From Icerya purchasi (taxonomy: Eukaryota; Arthropoda; Insecta; Hemiptera; Monophlebidae): a DNA stretch of 64,000 nucleotides. Each line of letters opens with the position of its first letter. Within the stretch, counting starts at the first letter, position 1. Below, piece by piece: positions 59,601 to 64,000 of the stretch. Both the position numbers and the translations under genes were made by a program. The notes under the pieces were generated by a model that searched no databases, was not told where the DNA came from, and saw nothing but the letters and a program-made list of their open reading frames with translations. The stretch lies in contig CM077115.1 in NCBI GenBank assembly GCA_039619475.1, positions 398,942,557 to 399,006,556 of the forward strand, written 5' to 3'.

Positions 59601-62123
59601 AACAAACCGTTTTTTAAAATAAAAATAAATAAACTAAATAAAAAATATTCGAAATTTGTGTATATACAAATTCCCCTTCAATACAGTATGAGCGTGTAAC
59701 TTTTTGTCGGACAAAGTAGCGAAGGTTTTGTTCTATACATCGGAGAAAGAATTCATTGAACTTATCCACGATGTGTAATGGGATTATGCTTTTATTTGTA
59801 ATAAGTTTAAGGTGAAATTTTAAATAAATCGAAATAGCCAAGAGATAATCTTAAACAAAGAGGCGAACTTTTCGTTCAGCAAGCGAAGTGGTTAGTAATG
59901 AATACAGTGCTGATGCTACACTTAGCATGTTACTTTCCCTACGCCGAGTAAATAATTTTATTTGAAATATTCGAATGCCTGCCAGTCTATACGGTCTAAA
60001 TCGAAAACGATCAGATTAACCGCAATAAAATTTACATTCCGATTAATGTCATTACGTGGTAGAATGCGATCAGACTTTTACGGTAGTAGTGATGAAAATG
60101 TTATATAGAGTGCATGTAAAAAATTAAACGCTCTGTAAACAATCCAACGATGGTAGCTTAAAAAAACAGGTCACGATTTAAAATTTAACGATTTAACATG
60201 AGCTAGTAATGATACCGAGTTTAAGTTCTAAATAGTTTAACAGCGATAATGACTATTTATGTGACCGAGAAATAAGCCTGCAGATTATATTTTCCTAGTA
60301 CGAAATTATGTCAACACAACTAGCGCACAAATTAGCTTTAACATTCCTCCTGTTCAAGGAAGTAGTTTCATCGTTTTTTTTGTAAAACCAAAAGTTCGCT
60401 AATTTATTGACAAAAGTTTAAATTTACATTTCAAATCTTAAACATTCGTTTGTCGCATTAAAACGGATTATCTAATTATTTCAAATAGAAGTAATTTAGT
60501 GTCCCTATAAAAACGAGTAAACTTTGTAGATGAAGCCGGTGCCTAGAATTAGTACATATATACATGTGTGTATTCATGCGCGCGCGCGCACACACACGCA
60601 TATATATATTAATTACGACGTAATTCTTAGGTTACCACCCATTAGAAAAAATTTCTAAATTTTATGTAACGTTTGTTATATTTTATAGGACTTTTGTGAT
60701 TATATTATTATATTCATATGGACACGATTTAGAATTACGTTGTAAATTCTGATCATTTTAAACAAAGTGCAGAAGAGAAAGAGACAGAAATATAAGTAAG
60801 ATGGGTCAAGGGGCACAGCCCCTTGCGAGGCCAAAATGGTCGAGTTTATATATATATATATATATAATTACAAAGTAATTTTTAGGCTACCCCTCATTAG
60901 AAAAAAAATCGCCAAAAAATTACCCAATTTTATGTAACGTTTGTTATACTTTAATTTTTACCGACTTTATATATGTTAATTACAACGTAATTTTTAGACC
61001 GGCTCCTATTAGATTTTGTAACGAAAAATGTCACCATTTTATGTAACAAAAAAATGCCCTAATTTTATGTAATGAAAGTTAAATGTTGGGATAGGATTTT
61101 TGTGATTATATGATTACATTCATATGGACCGATTTAGAATTACGTTGTAAATTCTGATCATTTTATACAAAGTATAGAAGAGAAAGACAGAAATGTAAGC
61201 AAGAGGCGTCAAGGGGCACAGCCCCTTGCGAGGCCAAAATGGCCAAGTTTATATATATAGTGTGTGTGGGTGTGTGCGTATATATATATATATGTATGTA
61301 TATGTATATGTATGTATATATTGTCAGTGATTCAGTAATTATGGCGTTACTTTGTGAGAATGTTGAGTTAGATTTGTGTTTTCGTATATATACCGTCAAT
61401 TTTTTTACTTTTTCTAATCCTAGAGTGTGTCGGTAAAATTCGGTTGCGCTGATGTAGCACCGGAAGCGCTATTTGAGAAGATACGGTAAAAAAATATACG
61501 CATGTCTCGTTCCTTAAGTTTTCTTTGTAGCTGAAAATTTTTATTTAATTCTTAATAGACACGAGAAACACTCGAACGCAGGCCCATTGTAACATTCTCC
61601 GTGAGGAATCTAACATTCGCCCACGGGCGAAAAATTTATTTGTTTTCTTCAGGCATCTTACTTGCGTGCAGTTCTTTTGGAATAAATAACAATGAAAAAG
61701 CCTAATGCTCCCAAGAATTTTTCTGCGTCCGTAACTATAGGTCATCCTGAAAATCCAGTGACTTCAAATTAGTAAGTCCAAGATTAAGGACTTAATCATG
61801 AAAGTTTACTCATATTTTTTTTTTTTTTTTTATTTAAAGGAAGTTAGCGAGCATTATTAATTAACCGAATATGTACATAAATATTCCAAAAGCAACTTTA
61901 CTATTACCATGATTGCGTAACATATGGTCTTACCCACGTCGAATCCAGATATACCGTCGCCAAATGGAGCAGCTGCGAAGTTGTATAGAATCCCGTTCAC
62001 TTCTAAAAATTTTATACATCCCTTAAATCCCTTATCGGTTGGTATTTTATCGGTAAGCACCGAAGTATTTCCTCTTCCTCCGATGAACACCGGCTCTCGG
62101 AACGTTATACGGGAAAACAGTCC
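35111..62123 (-). CDS. Laminin-G/EGF extracellular matrix protein (eyes shut / pikachurin / agrin group), C-terminal 504 aa
   Basis: Eight minus-strand exons (62123-61934, 59026-58890, 57329-57106, 56583-56355, 46030-45768, 39819-39592, 37683-37580, 35250-35111) join with correct phases to 1515 nt ending in TAA. In-window residues: 1-64 second half of LG1; 64-109 EGF; 110-265 LG2; about 270-310 EGF; about 312-504 LG3. Each LG has its closing Cys pair (GCI...C). The LG-EGF-LG-EGF-LG tail is that of pikachurin, agrin and insect eyes shut, secreted glycoproteins of matrix around photoreceptors or synapses. Residue text, such as LRSSWPVTIGDWHTLKIS, is closest to pikachurin/eyes-shut in my memory. 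Eyes shut, which builds the inter-rhabdomeral space in flies, is my best guess. Agrin or perlecan are alternatives. The 5' exons lie past the right edge. Confidence 0.85.
35251..37579 (-). other. Last intron of the laminin-G gene
   Basis: It holds a tRNA-derived SINE (36750-37031) and a (TA)-rich tract near 35500. Plus-strand text near 35945-36000 (RLKMKALGHVLKIQRWTR) faintly recalls a LINE C-terminus but is too short to call. Confidence 0.7.
36750..37031 (-). mobile_element. tRNA-derived SINE with 12-bp target duplication
   Basis: Read on the minus strand, the head starts GGCAGCGCGGTAGCCTAG and has a polymerase III A box TAGCCTAGTGG (37020-37010) and B box GGTTCGAGAC (36976-36967), as in tRNA-related SINEs. 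About 200 bp of unrelated body follow, ending in a short CTTTA-type tail. TGTGAGAACAAA occurs on both sides (36738-36749 and 37032-37043), a LINE-style target-site duplication. The element is 282 bp and appears complete. It is not a tRNA gene, since no acceptor-stem pairing or 3' half of a tRNA follows the B box. Confidence 0.88.
37580..37683 (-). CDS. Laminin-G gene exon: LG3, short exon
   Basis: The acceptor is CCCTGTAACG read inverted (CGTTACAG) and the donor is GTATTG. The 104-nt exon encodes EEDESSLMVDNGDAIVKRCS and GPLTQINANSGLYI. It supplies the strand pair between WHRV and GGM of LG3 and joins both neighbours in phase. It is too short to stand out as an open frame on its own. Confidence 0.85.
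38085..38438. repeat. MITE-like repeat, 354 bp
   Basis: The left end is CAGGGCCATATCAAGAAC, and the right end is CAGATGCGGCCGTG, whose inverse resembles CAGGGCCGTATCTAG. GC-rich tips contain GGTAGGGGTTACG and GGGGGAGGGGGTGAACC around an AT-rich core. A similar tip lies at 24414-24443. The surrounding (TA)n hides any target duplication. Confidence 0.5.
38620..38960 (+). pseudogene. LINE C-terminal remnant
   Basis: The plus-strand frame 38771..38956 reads DDRRSTGQMKFENLEQTGAK and KKADRDVWKKIGAAFVQQWI. This resembles the extreme C-terminus of some endonuclease-reverse transcriptases (pattern 'GRp..RW.Ddi......w...A.dr..W..l.eayvqqw'). It is followed by a GAAGAAGAGGAAGAA tract that may be its tail. 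The frame shifts within it. It belongs to a different LINE family from the copy at 23.2 kb. Confidence 0.6.
39592..39819 (-). CDS. Laminin-G gene exon: middle of LG3
   Basis: The acceptor is GCGGTGTTACTAG and the donor is a weak GTTTGT. The exon encodes DDVSINIRFRTTSVMGLILW, TGGDFLSLGIINGFLHLVYN and KVDDGHWHRVNIF. These are the central strands of a laminin-G domain with the DG.WH.v motif. Upstream text in the same open frame to 39923 (HNDNNSSNDNVTLYV) is taken as intron because splicing at 39819 restores phase with the exon at 45768. Confidence 0.9.
40674..40890 (+). repeat. Tandem 50-62 bp units inside the foldback arm
   Basis: Four units start with AAACC at 40674, 40724, 40778 and 40840. 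Each contains a small inverted pair of the form CAGGC...GCCTG/T and a CTCCTAA-type stretch. The opposite arm (41690-41820) has one unit fewer, which accounts for most of its shorter length. Confidence 0.7.
41370..41645 (-). CDS. Unidentified Cys/His-cluster reading frame in the foldback element
   Basis: This 91-codon frame lies between the inverted arms. It reads RFKNSFLYAWYAAGYINKRP, then NCDICCKRAILTCSWCKNTL and CLTHSFHDYHY. The spacing C-x2-C-x(8)-C-x2-C-x4-C-x2-H-x4-YH looks like a zinc-binding tail of the kind found at the C-terminus of some DNA transposases (piggyBac-like tails are similar). With no catalytic part visible, it may be the last exon or a decayed remnant of the element's own transposase. 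I do not recognise the family with certainty. It is not expected to be a host gene. Confidence 0.45.
   Translation of the reverse strand: MLIYTIETTLLKCNHLHITNYASPRFKNSFLYAWYAAGYINKRPEKGPNSKEFCFNSDNVNCDICCKRAILTCSWCKNTLCLTHSFHDYHY
45768..46030 (-). CDS. Laminin-G gene exon: end of LG2, reduced EGF, start of LG3
   Basis: The acceptor is AACATTACAG and the donor is GTATAG. The exon encodes VVINDNVLQILAEAVAGANI and DNC (closing Cys of LG2), then CLAKPCGLDQTLC and ESYKCLCDHNC, then SNSVVTFNGDGGYLHYTDPE of LG3. The EGF-like module has six cysteines, but only three residues separate the last two instead of about eight, and the usual G-aromatic-x-G turn is missing. The exon ends on two bases of Arg. 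Confidence 0.9.
46720..48400 (-). pseudogene. LINE remnant, reverse transcriptase to 3' end
   Basis: On the minus strand, from high to low coordinates: QVRTGSAISEPISIENGVP (block B of reverse transcriptase) and then, in shifted frames, IYIINDIARCIKP-like text; near 47700-47884 NLKSKCYRSLNTIKFLSNRN and LPLNIYKTLILSKHKLRVY (thumb region); GAYCTSPLSSLCSLTGG; and near 46940-47020 HTCSYCADLKYPSVQHILIE (C-terminal Cys/His pattern). The order is right for a Jockey/I-type LINE, with many stops and frameshifts. It is same-sense with the host gene. The 5' end is truncated near 48400. Confidence 0.75.
53387..53456. repeat. Short GC-tipped hairpin repeat
   Basis: GGGGGATTAAGG near the left and CCTTAATCCGACCCTG at the right are inverted partners about 70 bp apart. 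CAGGGTCGGATTAAGG looks like a hAT-type MITE tip. A run of nine G occurs at the left end. Too short to be sure. Confidence 0.4.
56355..56583 (-). CDS. Laminin-G gene exon: second half of LG2
   Basis: The acceptor is TTAATATTTTCAG and the donor is GTAATT after CIQR. The exon encodes SSWPVTIGDWHTLKISRTGK, LQVDKQPVV, LPLNLYLGGISNF and SSFVGCIQR, the G.WH and lylGG...F.GCI signature of a laminin-G domain. Phase 0 at its end matches the VVINDN start of the next exon, 10.3 kb away. Confidence 0.92.
56584..57105 (-). other. Intron splitting LG2
   Basis: It is short (522 bp), with a (TTA)n microsatellite at 56661-56697 and several poly(A) runs. Nothing else was seen. Confidence 0.75.
57106..57329 (-). 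CDS. Laminin-G gene exon: first half of LG2
   Basis: The acceptor is TGATTTTTAG and the donor is GTACGT. The encoded strands are IPFFNGTSFLRYHPIG, LELEIILKPTNSEGLILYNG and GDFIAVYMAAGYLLFTFDLG. FNGTS is a potential N-glycosylation site. The exon ends on two bases of the Arg codon that opens the next exon. Confidence 0.92.
57330..58889 (-). other. Intron between EGF and LG2
   Basis: 1.56 kb with chance frames only. No repeat end was recognised. Confidence 0.65.
58890..59026 (-). CDS. Laminin-G gene exon: EGF-like module
   Basis: The acceptor is TTTTTTCGACAG and the donor is GTAATG. Forty-five full codons give ECVADRCSNVPCKHGGKC and ATCLCPLGFTGDLCETR. The first Cys closes LG1. The other six form a standard EGF module with the C.C..GF.G..C signature, spanning one exon. 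It ends in phase 0. Confidence 0.92.
59027..61933 (-). other. Intron between LG1 and EGF
   Basis: 2.9 kb. The proximal 60.6-61.3 kb is the duplicated repeat listed separately. The remainder is AT-rich with nothing recognised. Confidence 0.65.
60605..61330 (+). repeat. Tandem copies of a dispersed repeat with TA-repeat ends
   Basis: Two copies of a segment (about 60690-60862 and 61095-61260, about 405 bp apart) share CGATTTAGAATTACGTTGTA, AGACAGAAAT, AAGGGGCACAGCCCCTTG and GCGAGGCCAAAATGG, each running into (TA)n. Shorter heads with TTAATTACAACGTAATTTTT-like text occur at 60605, 60868 and 60976. CAAGGGGCACAGCCCCTTG is a perfect small hairpin. The same family is inverted at 24.09-24.39 kb. Confidence 0.75.
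61934..62123 (-). CDS. Laminin-G gene exon: second half of LG1
   Basis: The acceptor is TTATTTCTCTTCACTAG and the donor is GTAAGA after 61934. The exon encodes GLFSRITFREPVFIGGRGN, then DKGFKGCIKFLEVNGILYNF and GISGFDV. The IGG and GF.GCI.. blocks are the last strands of a laminin-G domain. It enters at phase 0, so the first half of LG1 must come from an upstream exon outside the window. It ends after one base of a Glu codon completed by the next exon. Confidence 0.88.
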
Positions 62124-64000
62124 CTAGTGAAGAGAAATAATAATTATTGCCTTCGCTTTTTTTTTTTTTTCGATTATTATTTCAAAAGTTGAACACTTCC
62201 GATTCTTCTATTGTGAGATATGTTGTTAATGATAACAATGACAATGATTTCCGCAACAGAACGATAATAAAAATCTAATCCGATTTTCCGCGTTATACTT
62301 ATATTTTAGTTTTAAAACGAGCCGTTGGATTTCCCAGATATAATTCAGTATTGTTGTAGATTAAAAAGTGGGATAAGAATATTTTTTGGCTGAGATTAGT
62401 TATTGGATACTATTTCAAACAGTGATTGCGATTGGAAAGCAGAACAAGAAACGGATTGACAGTCTAAAAGAGTATTATTGATAAATGGAAAGATTAAGCT
62501 AAAGGCAAAATACTATAGGAGGAGATGCGGATTTGAAGAACTGAATATGCGAGAGTGTGTCTGTTCGCAGTTGATGAATAAGATCAAACATTTTGCGACT
62601 TATATTGCTGCCGACTATAACAGCTTGAATGAAGGTTAAATTTTCTTCAGGAATGTCGTTCGGCTATATTATGCGGCACCGATTTTCGTGAATATGCAAC
62701 TTTAAAAGAAGGTTAAAGTTAAATATGAAAGATTCCTGGACATAGGACAGTGAAGTTCGGATTTCATTGCTTGGTCGACTACTTTTATCCTGGGATCCAC
62801 GAAGGTGTGTAATGTAAAAACCAGTAAATTAGAGTAGGCGATAGCTTTTGACGCGTGCCGAAACTAGGGCTTTTATAGCCCGCAGAGAGACCGAAATAAC
62901 TGTAACGCTTAACGGCGGAAGTTGGAAAAAATAGTATGTCCCGATCTGAAAAGGATGCATCTCACTATCAAAAATTGAACTTGTTTTTACAAACAGACTA
63001 AATTTCATCACTGATTTAATATGTGCACGCGTATAGAATGGTTTATTTTAGGGATCCATCAGCGTATATTCTAGTAGAGTTTGGGTAACTATTAATGATT
63101 TGATGTCTGGGAAGTTACTTCCGGTGAATGCACAGCACTCCGGAGTGACATGTTGACTGTAGGCTGTGTTTGTTCCGATGGTGGAATAACGTTGTTTTGT
63201 CACTAATTTGGATATTGTTTTCAGAATTAAATAATATTAGGTCATCTCCGGTGTAGGACGAATACGGATTATTTACTTGTGGAAAAGGAATTGAATTTAA
63301 TAAACCGGAGCAGAATATGTCAGGCAAAGATGTACATTCGTAAATAAAAGCAGGAAGAAAATATCTGCGAGCAAGCGTTCAGTGTAAGTATTATACGACT
63401 GCTGGATTCTGTAATCTATTCTACTAAGGGCTACAAATTTGCAGATAGATAGCAGCAAATTTGGGTCAGTGCTGAATTTAGGATTGGATAACATTTGAGA
63501 ATAGATATTGTTCTGAAATAATATTTGCGTTCGGAATTGTTAATGTAAGAATGTAAAGAATGATTGGAATCGAAGGTATGTTCGAAAAATTTTGCAGAGG
63601 GACAAAGAAAATTGATGCGTTATTTAAAGAACGAGTTATATCACATTTGAAATCAGTGGAATGCCTTTTGAGGAATTTAAAACAACCTGTTTTGGAAGGT
63701 GAGAAGGATAAATTATTATGCGTGAACCACTTATGGAATTTATCTAATGCGGATTGAAGAATATTTTTTACATTGTTTAAAAGATTACATGTAAGAGAAA
63801 TGTTGAAGTCATCAACGTCGTTTTCGTGCGTTTCGGTTTTATCTAGTATATCTGTTAATTGATTTTAATTTACCTCGACCGTTATCGGATTTCGTATTAT
63901 TATAAACTCCGCGCATCGCTATCAGTATGCAGCGCCCCCCCCGCCAACCCGGAAACAATTAACGATGCCCGGTGAAGCGAGCTTATCAACATCGCAGACA
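62124..64000 (-). other. Upstream intron of the laminin-G gene (partial)
   Basis: No exon for the first half of LG1 was found between here and the window end. A LINE remnant fills most of 62.8-63.85 kb. The last 70 bases are GC-rich (C run 63935-63942) with no assignment. Confidence 0.5.
62800..63850 (-). pseudogene. LINE reverse transcriptase remnant
   Basis: On the minus strand near 63560-63830 the text reads DVDDFNISLTCNLLNNVKN and then LQSALDKFHKWFTHNNLSFS and PSKTGCFKFL. This is the catalytic '.DD' block followed by the primer-side region of LINE reverse transcriptases ('W...n.L.ls..Kt..m.F'). At 63297..63494 MLSNPKFSTDPNLLLSICKF and ALSRIDYRIQQ match the thumb region ('LS..k.g.d...ll.iyk.lv.skldYg'). 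It is frame-shifted and inactive. The 3' end is probably near 62800. Confidence 0.7.

Overview
The window is an AT-rich stretch of animal nuclear DNA, almost certainly from an insect with a fairly large, transposon-rich genome. The signs are GT-AG introns of up to about 10 kb, an insect-type MADF-BESS gene, and mariner, hAT, PIF-Harbinger, LINE and tRNA-SINE copies. Hemiptera is a guess from the repeat types and is not shown by the sequence. There are no bacterial-style operons, CRISPR arrays or intact viral genes.

Three protein-coding genes can be supported. (1) At the left edge, on the minus strand, is the first coding exon (ATG at 373, donor after 248) of the Co-Smad Medea/Smad4; the rest lies off the left end. 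(2) On the plus strand is a two-coding-exon MADF-BESS gene (10452..10590 joined to 15088..15638, 229 aa), with a 4.5 kb intron that holds transposons. (3) On the minus strand, eight exons between 62123 and 35111 join in perfect phase to give 504 C-terminal residues of a secreted matrix protein: laminin-G(half)-EGF-laminin-G-EGF-laminin-G, ending in a stop. This arrangement is that of the pikachurin/agrin/eyes-shut group. I favour the insect gene eyes shut, but orthology needs a tree. Its 5' part lies beyond the right end.

Region by region: 0.2-0.4 kb Medea exon. 0.7-5 kb a nest of a decayed LINE (plus), a 1.47 kb hAT element with a perfect 8-bp target duplication, and a PIF-Harbinger fragment. 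5.6-6.9 kb a nearly full-length but broken mariner. 10.4-15.6 kb the MADF-BESS gene. 17.5-29.6 kb repeats (a TTAA-flanked element, a 241-bp palindrome, a Harbinger element with a LINE end inside, a LINE reverse-transcriptase fragment, MITEs). 29.6-35.1 kb mostly AT-rich spacer with microsatellites. 35.1-62.1 kb the laminin-G gene, whose introns carry a SINE with a 12-bp target duplication, a 2.5 kb long-inverted-repeat transposon, LINE remnants and a tandemly arranged repeat. 62.8-63.9 kb another LINE remnant.

No new enzymatic or defence system is evident. The most unusual items are the long-arm foldback transposon with an unidentified Cys/His-rich reading frame, the 241-bp hairpin, the non-consensus Medea exon, and the reduced EGF module in the laminin-G protein. 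Exon joins and repeat ends were worked out by eye from splice signals, phase and flanking duplications. No database search was possible.
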